From Abditibacteriaceae bacterium (GTDB lineage Bacteria > Armatimonadota > Abditibacteriia > Abditibacteriales > Abditibacteriaceae): a DNA stretch of 64,000 bases. Every line of letters starts with the position of its first letter. Within the stretch, counting starts at the first letter, position 1. The notes under the pieces were generated by a model that was not told the origin of the DNA, made no database searches, and saw only the letters and a program-made list of their open reading frames with translations. The DNA is taken from assembly GCA_019239895.1 (NCBI GenBank), contig JAFAZH010000057.1, positions 1-64,000 of the forward strand, read 5' to 3'. The position numbers were made by a program, and so were the translations under genes. Shown piece by piece: positions 8,183 through 16,121 of this stretch.

Positions 8183-8383
8183 ATGGATATATCCGGTATC
8201 AGTATTGACCATTGGTTGCGCTTGGCTTTCTATGCCTGGTTAGTCATTCCATCCGGTCAGGTTCTAATCAACTCCATAGGTGAGCTATGGTTTAGAGTCC
8301 AAGCCCACCGTCAGAGATACCTGCTGGATCACAACGTCACCATAGAACTATCCGACAGTGGCGGCTATCAGGTGGTGGAGTAG
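8183..8383 (+). CDS. Type A cassette-loop small membrane protein (66 aa)
   Basis: A single hydrophobic segment (about residues 10-32) precedes a linker RVQAHRQRYLLD and the type A tail HNVTIELSDSGGYQVVE. ATG is 6 nt after CATAAT. The type B gene starts 6 nt after its stop codon. Confidence 0.5.
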   Translation: MDISGISIDHWLRLAFYAWLVIPSGQVLINSIGELWFRVQAHRQRYLLDHNVTIELSDSGGYQVVE

Positions 8384-8389
8384 AGGGCT

Positions 8390-8713
8390 ATGGGGATAGG
8401 CATTGGTTTAATCGGCACCGTGCTGGTGGCTCTGGCAACCCACTGGTTCTATCCCAAATATACGGGGGCATGTTTTATCGCTGCCAGTATTGCTGCGGGT
8501 GTATACGTTGGCTGTGTCATGTTGCTGCTCATTTTGTCTAATCCAGAGCAAGCTCCTCACCTAATCGCCAATGCGCCCTTTATGATACCGGCTATGTTGC
8601 TGGCCTTCCTCCCCACTTACGCAATAGCGGCCCTGGTCGGCTTACCCTTTAGGCAACTCCGGGAACGTGAAGCCAGAATAGAACAACACAGCGTCACGGT
8701 GGAAGTGGATTAG
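8390..8713 (+). CDS. Type B cassette-loop membrane protein, long version (107 aa)
   Basis: Unlike its one-helix siblings it has three probable transmembrane segments (about residues 2-18, 28-48 and 63-84), then RQLREREARIE and the tail QHSVTVEVD. This shows that quite different N-terminal parts can be joined to the same hairpin-encoded tail. Confidence 0.5.
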   Translation: MGIGIGLIGTVLVALATHWFYPKYTGACFIAASIAAGVYVGCVMLLLILSNPEQAPHLIANAPFMIPAMLLAFLPTYAIAALVGLPFRQLREREARIEQHSVTVEVD

Positions 8714-8779
8714 CGGGCTGGCAGTGCAAGCTTGGCGATGGGCCGTTGCGTAATGCCAAAGAGTGACAGGAGAAATGAC

Positions 8780-9097
8780 ATGGATACGATTGGTAATAGG
8801 CCAACAACGAAATTAAATCCAGTGCTCAATACCTTTTGCTGGCTTACGCCGTGGCTCATTGCCGTAGCGGGCCAGATGCTCTTGCGCGCTTCCCACACTG
8901 GGCAACTCCGCGATTATCTTGCTCTTACTGGCCCACCGTTACTATTGGCAAGTGGAGTTGCTGTCTCCGTCCTATTAAAAGAGGCATCTTCGGAGAGAGC
9001 CTTGTCTGCCGCTCGCAGTTATCTCATCGGCTTCTTATGCTGTGTTGGCTTTATAATTGTCGCGTCATGGAGCCTGGATTATTACAGGCGTCCATAA
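8780..9097 (+). CDS. Membrane protein of unknown function (105 aa)
   Basis: I choose ATG 8780, preceded by GACAGGAG. Three probable transmembrane helices (about residues 17-33, 45-62 and 78-95) make up most of the protein; it ends in a short basic tail. No family is recognised. It is a single-gene cassette, followed about 35 nt later by a plain attC site. Confidence 0.6.
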   Translation: MDTIGNRPTTKLNPVLNTFCWLTPWLIAVAGQMLLRASHTGQLRDYLALTGPPLLLASGVAVSVLLKEASSERALSAARSYLIGFLCCVGFIIVASWSLDYYRRP

Positions 9098-9133
9098 TGG
9101 ATAAGGCGCAGACTTTATATCTCTCCCGCCGAC

Positions 9134-9223
9134 TCTTAACAGCGGCTCAACCAAACGCTGCAATGGAAGGCTTGTGGCTTCGCTATGCTCCGCTTATAGC
9201 CGCCGCAGAACGGGGCGTTGGGC
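9134..9223 (+). repeat. Plain attC site, 90 bp
   Basis: R' TCTTAAC (9134-9140) is followed by AGCGGCTCAACCAAACGCTG (L' region). R'' is GTTGGGC (9217-9223). Total length is 90 bp, the same as the sites at 20578 and 21541. Its left 30 bases match the left ends of the giant elements. Directly after R'' come three tandem copies of about 15 bp containing GCGCGACAGTTCGAT (9230-9264). Confidence 0.75.
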
Positions 9224-9285
9224 CGCTTGCGCGCGACAGTTCGATGCGCGACAGTTCGATGCGCGATAGTTTATAAAATAACACA

Positions 9286-9630
9286 ATGGGTTACGATCTC
9301 CACATCACACGACAGAGCAACTGGTGGGAAAAAGATGAGACCAAACAGATTGCAGCCGCAGAATGGCAGGCAGTCGTTGCATCTGATCCTGAGATGCGGT
9401 TATCCGGTGCCGCTGAATCTACGTTTCCTTCGGGTGGCACATTACGATACGAAAACCCACTTTTAACTGAGTGGCTGGGTCATCCTGAACATGAGGCAAT
9501 TTGGTTTGACTTTCGGCGTGGCACAGTGATCGTTAAAAATCCTGATGAACCAATCATCGCCAAGATGAAGCAACTGGCGCAAAAGCTCAATGGTCGTGTG
9601 CAAGGCGATGACGGCGAGTTCTACGACTGA
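9286..9630 (+). CDS. Small cytosolic orphan protein (MGYDLHITR type)
   Basis: The 114-residue product starts MGYDLHITRQSNWWEKDE, a beginning I associate with a family of small hypothetical proteins, and continues with a compact alpha/beta domain. A WLGHPEHEAIWFDFRRGTVI block and a C-terminal LAQKLNGRVQGDDGEFYD follow. It is complete and has no signal peptide. Function unknown. A perfect R' box (GCCTAAC) lies 10 nt after the stop. Confidence 0.75.
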   Translation: MGYDLHITRQSNWWEKDETKQIAAAEWQAVVASDPEMRLSGAAESTFPSGGTLRYENPLLTEWLGHPEHEAIWFDFRRGTVIVKNPDEPIIAKMKQLAQKLNGRVQGDDGEFYD

Positions 9631-9639
9631 GTGCCCAGT

Positions 9640-9745
9640 CGCCTAACAAGCGGCTCAACCAAACGCTGCAACGAATGCTTTTGGCTTCGGTGCCCCCATG
9701 TTGACAGCCGCCACTGGCCTTAGCACTGGCTTGGCAAGCGCATCT
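9640..9745 (+). repeat. attC-like site with weak right end
   Basis: R' GCCTAAC (9640-9646) matches RYYYAAC exactly and is followed by AAGCGGCTCAACCAAACGC. The inner region (TTGACAGCCGCCACTGGCC) and the right side do not show a clear GTTRRRY; the next gene starts at 9759. Confidence 0.5.
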
Positions 9746-9758
9746 TTTGATAAAACTC

Positions 9759-10148
9759 ATGTTGCACGAAAAGCAGAACGTCAGGCAAATTCCAGGTGAA
9801 CCCCTACGTCGCTGGTTTGCTGATGACTATTTTGAACTCATTGTCTGGTTCTCGCCCAGTCAAGAGATTGAAGCTTTTGAGCTATCCTATGAGGTGCAAG
9901 GCGACTGGCAAGCGATTAAATGGTCGCCCCTTAAAGGTTGCCATCACTATCAGATTGATGCCGGAGAAGGTCGAGCCTACAAACCACAAGCAGTGCCAAC
10001 CTTGCAACTCGACAGCAACTTTAGCAAGGCAGAGATGCGGGCTATCTATCAAAAGTTCCAAGCTGCGAGTCAAGGTATAGATTCAGATATTGCACGATTT
10101 GTCGCGCAGCAGATATTGCGTTATGATCCGCACCCGGTAAAATGGTGA
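9759..10148 (+). CDS. Small cytosolic protein of unknown function (129 aa)
   Basis: I choose ATG 9759 rather than the TTG four codons upstream. The product is soluble, with an early FADDYFELIVWFSPSQEIEAF strand-rich part and a C-terminal helix-rich part ending IARFVAQQILRYDPHPVKW. I cannot name the family. After the stop only a scrap of attC left end remains (GAACCGCTCAACCGGC). Confidence 0.65.
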   Translation: MLHEKQNVRQIPGEPLRRWFADDYFELIVWFSPSQEIEAFELSYEVQGDWQAIKWSPLKGCHHYQIDAGEGRAYKPQAVPTLQLDSNFSKAEMRAIYQKFQAASQGIDSDIARFVAQQILRYDPHPVKW

Positions 10149-10188
10149 ACCGCTCAACCGGCATTTAGCATCAAGTGAATTCAGACGA

Positions 10189-10581
10189 ATGAAATCGAAC
10201 CTTGCCACCCTCTGCGGGATCACTGCTCTTGTGGGTAGCTTCACTGCACTACGGGCGCAACAGCCACCATCCCCATCTCCCGCAGTGATCGCTAAAAGAA
10301 GAGCCGTCCCGCCCCGCCATCGTTTAAAATGGGTCTGTTGGACAGAAGACGGCGGCTATGAGTGGCGTGGTGTCTTGCTCATCCAAGGGGAAGACGGCAA
10401 TCCCATCGTTTACCTGTGTGACCCCGATAATCGGCAAGATAGAATCAAAATTGACCACATCTTTGCAGAGTATGTCGTTAGCTCCTGGCCCCAGTATCGA
10501 GACCAGGTATTTGAGGGCACCTCGCGTCAGGATAACGAGCCTTTGCAATTTAACTTTGTGGGGAAACCACGCTTAAAATAA
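10189..10581 (+). CDS. Small exported protein of unknown function (130 aa)
   Basis: A signal peptide (MKSNLATLCGITALVGSF..., cleavage near LRAQQ) is followed by a Pro-rich linker (PPSPSPA) and a beta-rich domain with a WRGVLLIQGEDGNPIVYLCD core. It lies 40 nt upstream of the next exported protein, so the two could share a transcript. No family recognised. Confidence 0.65.
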   Translation: MKSNLATLCGITALVGSFTALRAQQPPSPSPAVIAKRRAVPPRHRLKWVCWTEDGGYEWRGVLLIQGEDGNPIVYLCDPDNRQDRIKIDHIFAEYVVSSWPQYRDQVFEGTSRQDNEPLQFNFVGKPRLK

Positions 10582-10621
10582 TGCTGCTAACCTGACCATG
10601 CTGGTAAAAGAGGAATCCGCC

Positions 10622-11896
10622 ATGAAATCTATGAGCCAGAGGCATCTGCTTTTAACTGTTCTATGCTGGCTGTGCTTCCTGTCTGCCCCAGTTCAGGCTT
10701 ATATTGCCAACGCGCTCAATGCGCGAGCTTTATTGGGCGCGGCAGATGTGGTGTGTTATGGCCGCGTCCTGGCAGTGCAACCGCATCCCATAGACCCTGA
10801 CACTCATTTTCATCCGCCCTTAGCCACGGCAGGCGCGGTCGCTACAGTGAACGTGCTCAGTGTCATTAAAGGTAAAGTTCCTTCTCAGATCAAGGTCGTC
10901 TTTCGTAAACCTGCTCCAATGGTAGATTACACCCAACTGGTGCCAGAGGAGACCACCATCCTATTTCTCAAAGCCGGGCCAGAGGCTTTTTATTTGGTAG
11001 ATGACCACAATGGCAAGCTGCCCGTGCCGTTGCATAAGCCTCTGGCTTACTCCTCCGCCTCTCCGGTGGATCGTATGGTGGCAGAACTCATCTGTGCCGC
11101 TAACACGGATAAAGGGCTGATGCGCCTGGTGTGCATTGAGGGACTGGCGGATTTCCCTTTGCCGAGGGTAGTGTCTTACCTCAGCAGCTTAACCTCACTA
11201 CCAGACCTGGCGGTGCAGGGAGTCGCCTACGCTGCCTTGATCCGCTTGGATCATCCCCCTCCCAGCACGCGACTCATGGCGTTCTTCAAAAGGCATGATG
11301 ACACCAGGACGTGGCAGCGTTATGCTACCAATGCTTACAGCAACGGACAGCTCAAAGCGCGGATTCTGCTGGAATTAGAGAACCACTTTAACGTGATTGA
11401 TCAAGAACTCGATTCTGATAACACCAGTCCTATAGCGGTGGCGCGTAAGCAGGCAGCACAAGCGGCAGTGCAGCGGTGGAAGGCGTTTGATCTCATCAGC
11501 TTTCTCAAAGTTGCCATCGTTAATACCACACCCGCTCAAGATAATGACGGCACGGATGTGGTGAGCTATCGTTCCATCGCTGAGATCATAAGAGAGCAAA
11601 TAGACGCCAATGGACACCCGGCTTATCTGAGCCATAGGTTTCGTAAAGGCAGTCGAACGCTGGTGAGCAGCTTGTTGAACAATGGCAATTTAGAAGTGAG
11701 TGAAGCGGCGGCCAGAGCCATTGATAACATGATTGTCGAAGCACACGCCTTTCCTTATCCTCAAGGTGGTAGCCATGATACGGTGCGCTATGTTAATGCA
11801 GTGCGTGAGTGGATCAAGCAGCATCCGCAATGGATTCAGCACGATGAACAAGCGGTAAAGAGAAACAGACAAACACATGGACAGGGGAGAGCTTAA
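10622..11896 (+). CDS. Exported protein with beta-rich N-terminal and helical C-terminal parts
   Basis: I choose ATG 10622 because GAGGAAT lies just before it and the product then begins with a signal peptide ending PVQAY (about residue 30). Residues 35-140 contain a strand-rich domain (ADVVCYGRVLAVQPHP, VATVNVLSVIKGKVPSQIKVVF, TTILFLKAG) resembling exported beta-barrel domains of the OB/TIMP type. The rest is helical, with repeats such as LAVQGVAYAALIRL that look HEAT-like. Exact function is unknown. The 3' end overlaps the frame that continues into the next gene by 20 bases. Confidence 0.65.
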   Translation: MKSMSQRHLLLTVLCWLCFLSAPVQAYIANALNARALLGAADVVCYGRVLAVQPHPIDPDTHFHPPLATAGAVATVNVLSVIKGKVPSQIKVVFRKPAPMVDYTQLVPEETTILFLKAGPEAFYLVDDHNGKLPVPLHKPLAYSSASPVDRMVAELICAANTDKGLMRLVCIEGLADFPLPRVVSYLSSLTSLPDLAVQGVAYAALIRLDHPPPSTRLMAFFKRHDDTRTWQRYATNAYSNGQLKARILLELENHFNVIDQELDSDNTSPIAVARKQAAQAAVQRWKAFDLISFLKVAIVNTTPAQDNDGTDVVSYRSIAEIIREQIDANGHPAYLSHRFRKGSRTLVSSLLNNGNLEVSEAAARAIDNMIVEAHAFPYPQGGSHDTVRYVNAVREWIKQHPQWIQHDEQAVKRNRQTHGQGRA

Positions 11897-11939
11897 CTGG
11901 CCATACAACGAGGCGCGAGACGGGATCGAAAGACGAACC

Positions 11940-12070
11940 ATGAGACGGTATGAGAAACCCAGGAGTCTACCAAGTGCCGCTGACCTGTTGGCAGGCACTA
12001 TCAACCCATATTTATATGCGGACAGCAATCCAGCGCGACGATTGATAGGCCGCTACAGAAGACGCTCAAG
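11940..12070 (+). pseudogene. Possible RHS-repeat C-terminal scrap
   Basis: In the frame of the next gene, the sequence reads DLLAGTINPYLYADSNPARR. This resembles the conserved end of RHS/YD-repeat cores (INPYxYxxNNP). It may be a leftover of a polymorphic-toxin gene joined in frame to the following exported protein. Only about 20 residues match, so chance is possible. Confidence 0.3.
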
Positions 12071-12089
12071 TTTTATCAAGAGCCACCAG

Positions 12090-12818
12090 ATGAACCAGCA
12101 ACGGCAGGATGCAATGTTATGTTTGATCCTGCCGCTGGCAACCTTAGCCATAACCAGTATCAATCCTGCGGTTTCTGCTCCGCACCAACTTCCGGCACCG
12201 CCGCCAGTCAGTCTCCCGGCGCGTTCCATAGCTCAGCACGCGGCAATGGCCGAGCGGGATGCGCTACGAGATGCTCTCTATGGCAGGATGTCAGCGAAGA
12301 CCATAACCAACCTGCTCAAGCCAGAGCGACACCTGAAAGACCCGCTCAAAACTATGCTGCGCGGACAAGCCGGGGCAGCCAGGGCCATCAAGATCAGTGA
12401 GCAAGAGAAAGCTGATTATGAATTGTATCAACGACAAGAGGCGGCTATCTATCAAATCGGCGACCGCAAGCTCCTGCCCCTGGTTGCCGATCTCATCCCT
12501 TACCTGGATTATCCCGCAGGAGGTTTGAGCTACCTGGCTTTTGATGGCCCAGAAGTGGACATCAGGAACCGCCGGGAGAAGTGTCCCGTGGCGGACGCTA
12601 TCTTAAAGATTGGTAAGCCCGCAACTCCTCTCTTGCAGCAAGGCACGCGCAACAGCAAGTTGTCGCTGCGTCTGCGTATCATGGCTCTTGAACTGTTGCT
12701 GGTGCTTGAGCCACGTAGCGGCCATACAGCTTGTCAAGAACTCAAGCAAGTGGTTGAACGCAGTGGGGATAGATACATGGTTCAATACGTGCAATTATTG
12801 CCTGCCATCTATGGATAA
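12090..12818 (+). CDS. Exported helical (HEAT-like) protein
   Basis: I choose ATG 12090: from there the product begins with a signal peptide (MLCLILPLATLAITS..., cleavage near AVSA). The frame is open back to 11877 but that part contains an RHS-like scrap. The mature protein (about 210 residues) is helical, with CPVADAILKIGKPATPLLQQG and LRIMALELLLVLEP segments typical of HEAT-like repeats. It resembles the exported proteins at 10622 and 13130 in style, and the three may form a functional group. Confidence 0.65.
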   Translation: MNQQRQDAMLCLILPLATLAITSINPAVSAPHQLPAPPPVSLPARSIAQHAAMAERDALRDALYGRMSAKTITNLLKPERHLKDPLKTMLRGQAGAARAIKISEQEKADYELYQRQEAAIYQIGDRKLLPLVADLIPYLDYPAGGLSYLAFDGPEVDIRNRREKCPVADAILKIGKPATPLLQQGTRNSKLSLRLRIMALELLLVLEPRSGHTACQELKQVVERSGDRYMVQYVQLLPAIYG

Positions 12819-12942
12819 AAGCGGTGGGTCTCGCTACAGCGTGCTAAGCCCATCCAAGTGCTTATTTCAAACGCTCCCCATGTTAATTTCGTATCACTTT
12901 TGGCAGGTAGATAGATGTGAAGCAACGACGTGCAAAGCACTG

Positions 12943-13108
12943 GCTTAACTGTGGCATAATAGCGGGTATGGATGTCTTCTTAACACTGCTGACTATCTGT
13001 TTCATCTGGCTCTACCTGAATGGCCTGTTCGCGGAACGCCATGAAGAATCACGCAAGGCTAAGGTCACAGAAATAGAACACCACAGTGTCACGGTGAAAG
13101 TGGCTTGA
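12943..13108 (+). repeat. Decayed giant attC-like element
   Basis: GGCTTAACTGTGGCATAATA provides the promoter (CATAAT 12955-12960). The small gene 12968-13108 ends in a mutated right arm (HHSVTVKVA). The outer arms and R'/R'' boxes are not recognisable, so recombination here is probably lost. Confidence 0.5.
12968..13108 (+). CDS. Type B cassette-loop small membrane protein (46 aa)
   Basis: ATG is 7 nt after CATAAT. A transmembrane segment (residues 2-19) precedes a charged linker and the tail HHSVTVKVA, where the last two codons differ from VEVD. A longer reading from 12917 lacks the usual start. Confidence 0.45.
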   Translation: MDVFLTLLTICFIWLYLNGLFAERHEESRKAKVTEIEHHSVTVKVA

Positions 13109-13129
13109 AGAACAGCACGCATTAGGGAT

Positions 13130-14146
13130 ATGAAATACATCACCTGGCTTATATTAGTCCTTGGACTGAGGTTAGCTTGCACTGACAACAGCTTAGGGAG
13201 TGCTCCCATTCTTGCTGCACCAACTGCGCCTCATGCACCAACTTCTGAGAGAGCAGAAGGTGAGATAACTACTTTGGCGCGCAAGAATATCAAGCAAGCC
13301 TTAGCTCAAATCATGGCACAAGCTCGCCGTGGCGATACTAACCAGGTGTGTGAGCTTAGCCCCTATGCTGATGCGGCACTTCCTTACCTCCGACCATACA
13401 TCCATGAGCCTGGTTATGTTCAGTTAGCAGTAATTCAAATTGCGTCATATTCGCACCAACCTGCTGCCATAGATATTCTCTCCACGATGCTTGAGGATAA
13501 ATCCGAAAATAGTAGTGCTCCTGGGGAGGCGATAAAAGCCCTTTACAGCTATGAAAACGCGCAACTTCTCACAGGGGACGCGCCGAGATTAAAGAAAAAT
13601 CTAATAGCATTCATCAGCCAAACACCTTCTTACGCTGAGGCGATTCTTTTGTTGTCGTGTTTTCGGCGGGACGCCACGGCAATCACATTTTTACAACATC
13701 ACGGCAAGCTTTATCCTAAAACCACAACACAGATAAACGCGGGTGGGCCGTCAGCAGCCGTTCCCGTTCCAGTGTGTTGTGATCTGAGTTTAGCCAGGCT
13801 GGGCGATGCAGCAGCCTTAGGTCGAGTGCAATCATATTTGAAGCAAGAGGGTAGCAAACAACAAGAATTCATTTTTGATGCCATTCGCTGGATCAATGAG
13901 AAAGCAGTATTGCTACAAATGGTAGAATTGCTCAAGGATAAACATAACCTCAAAAAGATTAATTTTGAACATTATGGAGCTACTCAAACGATTTATCTTA
14001 GAGTATGTGATGTAGCTCTAAAAGCTCTCAATTATAAGGCTGGCTTTAGCAATCACTATTACTTAGACCCCACTGACAAAGTTTCGGATGCTGAATTAGA
14101 GCGAGCTTATCCGAAATTGAAACAGTTCTTTGTTGATAAGTTATAG
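13130..14146 (+). CDS. Exported HEAT-like repeat protein (338 aa)
   Basis: A signal peptide (MKYITWLILVLGLRLAC) may be a lipoprotein signal with Cys 17, though the lipobox is poor. From about residue 50 the protein is helical, with repeat-like segments AVIQIASYSHQPAAIDILSTM, APGEAIKALYSYENAQLL, YAEAILLLSCFRRDATAITF and DLSLARLGDAAALGRVQSYL, consistent with HEAT/armadillo-type scaffolds. It directly follows a small gene of the cassette family by 21 nt. Binding partner unknown. Confidence 0.7.
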   Translation: MKYITWLILVLGLRLACTDNSLGSAPILAAPTAPHAPTSERAEGEITTLARKNIKQALAQIMAQARRGDTNQVCELSPYADAALPYLRPYIHEPGYVQLAVIQIASYSHQPAAIDILSTMLEDKSENSSAPGEAIKALYSYENAQLLTGDAPRLKKNLIAFISQTPSYAEAILLLSCFRRDATAITFLQHHGKLYPKTTTQINAGGPSAAVPVPVCCDLSLARLGDAAALGRVQSYLKQEGSKQQEFIFDAIRWINEKAVLLQMVELLKDKHNLKKINFEHYGATQTIYLRVCDVALKALNYKAGFSNHYYLDPTDKVSDAELERAYPKLKQFFVDKL

Positions 14147-14204
14147 AAGGTAAGCTCGCCAATGCCGTGTTGCGGCACTGCAAAAGCGCAACAGAGTTCC
14201 GGGG

Positions 14205-14245
14205 ATTAGAGCTTAGCGGCACAATATATTGTTGTGTGGCTGCGC
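14205..14245 (+). repeat. Right-arm-only attC-like fragment
   Basis: GGATTAGAGCTTAGCGGCAC, then AATATATTGTTGTGTGGCTG, matches right arms elsewhere. R'' is GTTGTGT (14231-14237), identical to the variant at 3475. No left arm or small gene precedes it. Confidence 0.55.
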
Positions 14246-14289
14246 GCTAATGGTTATGTGGTTATAGAGTGACAATAAGAGGCATCACG

Positions 14290-14448
14290 ATGGATCACCT
14301 GCGGGATATTTTCGGCATGGTTATGGATGTAACTTCATACCATCAAGCTCGCTCGTCGGATGACCTGGATGGCGATGAGTTGCTGCTGCTGGGCATCGGT
14401 TTGGTCGTCTTTGGCATAGCTTTTATGATCTATGCCCACTTCTTTTAG
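14290..14448 (+). CDS. Small membrane protein (52 aa), not of type A or B
   Basis: This frame occupies a cassette by itself between a right-arm fragment and the next attC-like element. It reads MDHLRDIFGMVMDV, an acidic linker (SSDDLDGDE) and one transmembrane helix (LLLLGIGLVVFGIAFMIY, about residues 31-48). A strong RBS is not visible. It lacks the hairpin-encoded tail. Confidence 0.4.
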   Translation: MDHLRDIFGMVMDVTSYHQARSSDDLDGDELLLLGIGLVVFGIAFMIYAHFF

Positions 14449-14462
14449 TTGGCTATGGCTCA

Positions 14463-14750
14463 TCGCACAGCGGCTCAACCAGATAGTGTGTTGTAAAGGG
14501 CGAAGCCCACAGCATCACCGCGAGAGAATCAGACAGCGGCGGGTATCAGGTGGTAGAGTAGACAGCTATGCGCGATGTAATAGGAAGCTTACCCGGCATT
14601 GGGCTTATCGCTTGGTGGATAGTAGCGGCTGTGTATGCTTACTGTGGCGATCAACGCGCCGCACGACAGCGCACCAAAGCCCAAGCCATCGCCCAACACA
14701 GCGTCACGGTGGAAGTGGATTAGCGGGGGGCTTGGCGTTGGGCCGTTGCG
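14463..14750 (+). repeat. Giant attC-like element with fossil type A and intact type B
   Basis: The left end (ACAGCGGCTCAACCAGATAG) is short. It is followed by a type A tail without its N-terminal part (CACAGCATCACCGCGAGAGA to TAG 14560-14562), the type B gene 14568-14723 and a right arm ending in GTTGGGC (14737-14743). The promoter has been lost along with the 5' part. Confidence 0.6.
14568..14723 (+). CDS. Type B cassette-loop small membrane protein (51 aa)
   Basis: One transmembrane helix (about residues 8-25: LPGIGLIAWWIVAAVYAY) is followed by a basic linker (QRAARQRTKAQAIA) and the tail QHSVTVEVD. The linker QRAARQR also occurs in the small gene at 19568. Confidence 0.5.
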   Translation: MRDVIGSLPGIGLIAWWIVAAVYAYCGDQRAARQRTKAQAIAQHSVTVEVD

Positions 14751-14783
14751 CGATAGGTTGCTGCGCACTCACGGATACAAACC

Positions 14784-15470
14784 ATGAGAAGAACCGTGAT
14801 GATCTCGTCAGTGTTGATTCTCGGCATCGTGGCACACCGATGTTATGGCGGCCTCGAGTTAAATCGAAAGCAACTCAGACCATACGCCACCATTCATCGC
14901 CGAACAATCCGATTGATACCCTCGGGTGCAACTTTCATCATTCCACAGAGCTGGGTGGAGTGGAATCACGAGTATAGTAAGAGTCTCTTTCTCAACCCCA
15001 AGGAACTTGAAGCTGCCAAGGATACCGTAGGCGAGTTTAGTAGATCCTATGGAGAGATCGTGAATGCGGTTGTGCCTTTTGGAAGTTGTGCGGCTCATGT
15101 TGGCAACGACGGTTGGGGTAAGAACGCAGAGGGTGGCAGTGGTAGTGACTTGTTCATGAGAGTGTACGTCGGCTCGTTGAACACTCAGAAGATATGGCAA
15201 GACATAGCTACAGTGGGTAAACGCAAGGCAGTAGAGTTTGCTCGGAAGGACTCGCAGGTATCTCTAACCGGCATACATCGGGGACAATGGCAAGGCAGCA
15301 AATTGAGTTACTACCTGTTTTATGGAGACTACGGAGGCACCGCGTATATTGAGTTTTTGCATAGGACTTTTGGCAAGCAGCAAGTTGTCATAGTTTTTAT
15401 GTATGCTGTTGGTATGCCTGAGCAGCAGAATGCGATCAACTCAGTTCTTGCGTCATTCAAATGGCGGTAG
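14784..15470 (+). CDS. Exported protein of unknown function (228 aa)
   Basis: A signal peptide (MRRTVMISSVLILGIVAHRC, cleavage near CYGG) is followed by a mature domain of about 200 residues with alternating strands and helices. It contains SGATFIIPQSWVEW, then a central SDLFMRVYVGSLNTQKIW part and a C-terminal KQQVVIVFMYAVGMPEQQNA part. No catalytic motif is obvious. The style (exported, single domain, in one cassette) matches other genes of this array. Confidence 0.7.
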   Translation: MRRTVMISSVLILGIVAHRCYGGLELNRKQLRPYATIHRRTIRLIPSGATFIIPQSWVEWNHEYSKSLFLNPKELEAAKDTVGEFSRSYGEIVNAVVPFGSCAAHVGNDGWGKNAEGGSGSDLFMRVYVGSLNTQKIWQDIATVGKRKAVEFARKDSQVSLTGIHRGQWQGSKLSYYLFYGDYGGTAYIEFLHRTFGKQQVVIVFMYAVGMPEQQNAINSVLASFKWR

Positions 15471-15626
15471 CGGCGGATGAGGCACTTACCAGCGGCCCAA
15501 CGCCGAAATCAGCCACACAACCAATCCCTGCAACGCACACCTTACCCCTCTAAGACACTCCCTTAGCCCCGTCTGACAGCACCCTGCCATAATTCATACT
15601 ATGCAGGCTGTGGCATAATAGCGGGT

Positions 15627-15866
15627 ATGGAACCTGCGGTAGTTAGGCAAGCGAAAGCGGTTGGTGGATTAATTGGCATAGTGGCCATTCTCTTCTTTTT
15701 GTGGTTCACATTTGTTGCGATACCAGTAGCTACAGAGCTATGGCATAATTGGCGCGCATGGTGTCAGCAGAAACGTGCCCAACGTGCCCAACGTGCCCAC
15801 AGAAAACAAGCCCACAGCATCACCGTAGAAGAATCCGACAGTGGCGGCTATCAGGTGGTGGAGTAA
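15627..15866 (+). CDS. Type A cassette-loop small membrane protein (79 aa)
   Basis: One transmembrane helix (about residues 13-37) is followed by a very basic linker containing three tandem 9-bp repeats (QRAQRAQRAH) and the type A tail HSITVEESDSGGYQVVE. ATG is 7 nt after CATAAT. The stop TAA abuts the ATG of the type B gene. Confidence 0.55.
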   Translation: MEPAVVRQAKAVGGLIGIVAILFFLWFTFVAIPVATELWHNWRAWCQQKRAQRAQRAHRKQAHSITVEESDSGGYQVVE

Positions 15867-16046
15867 ATGGCTGTAGAACTTTTCTTGGGCATAGTGGTCG
15901 TTGGATTAGCACTCATCAGTGGCTTTGGCCTGTTCGCGGGCACTTTGCTCAGTGCCTTAGATCGGTTTGATAATCGAGCTACCCAGAGGCGTGACGCTCA
16001 AGCCCAAGAGATAGCCCAACACAGCGTCACGGTGGCAGTGGATTAG
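15867..16046 (+). CDS. Type B cassette-loop small membrane protein (59 aa)
   Basis: It begins directly after the type A stop. A transmembrane helix (about residues 3-28) precedes DRFDNRATQRRDAQAQEIA and the tail QHSVTVAVD. The linker NxATQRR recurs in the type B gene at 7231, so linkers as well as tails are shared. Confidence 0.55.
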   Translation: MAVELFLGIVVVGLALISGFGLFAGTLLSALDRFDNRATQRRDAQAQEIAQHSVTVAVD

Positions 16047-16121
16047 AGGGCGTAGCTTAGCGTTGGGCCGGTGCGGGCAACGTGAGCGAGATGCTCAATA
16101 TAATTCGGAGGGTAAGTTGCA

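Larger units (their letters stand above)
7910..8750 (+). repeat. Longest giant attC-like element with types A and B
   Basis: R' (TATTAAC) lies at 7910-7916, followed by AGCGGCACAACC. The left arm diverges after TTAGCCCCTGCCCCTCTC and a 180-bp pyrimidine-rich stretch (to about 8150, including a run of C) holds no gene. The promoter is CATAAT 8171-8176. Type A is 8183-8383, type B 8390-8713; the right arm ends with GATGGGC (8737-8743) in place of GTTGGGC. Confidence 0.55.
15484..16075 (+). repeat. Giant attC-like element with types A and B
   Basis: The left end has ACCAGCGGCCCAACGCCG and CACACAACCAATCCC, followed by the conserved CCCTTAGCCCCGTCTGACAG and promoter CATAAT (15614-15619). Type A is 15627-15866, type B 15867-16046. 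The right arm ends in GTTGGGC (16062-16068). The left part looks like two joined left ends. Confidence 0.65.

Noticed and set aside
9230..9264. Three tandem copies of a 15-bp GCGCGACAGTTCGAT unit
   Set aside because: Probably simple slippage duplication of the cassette 5' end after R''; too short to claim function.
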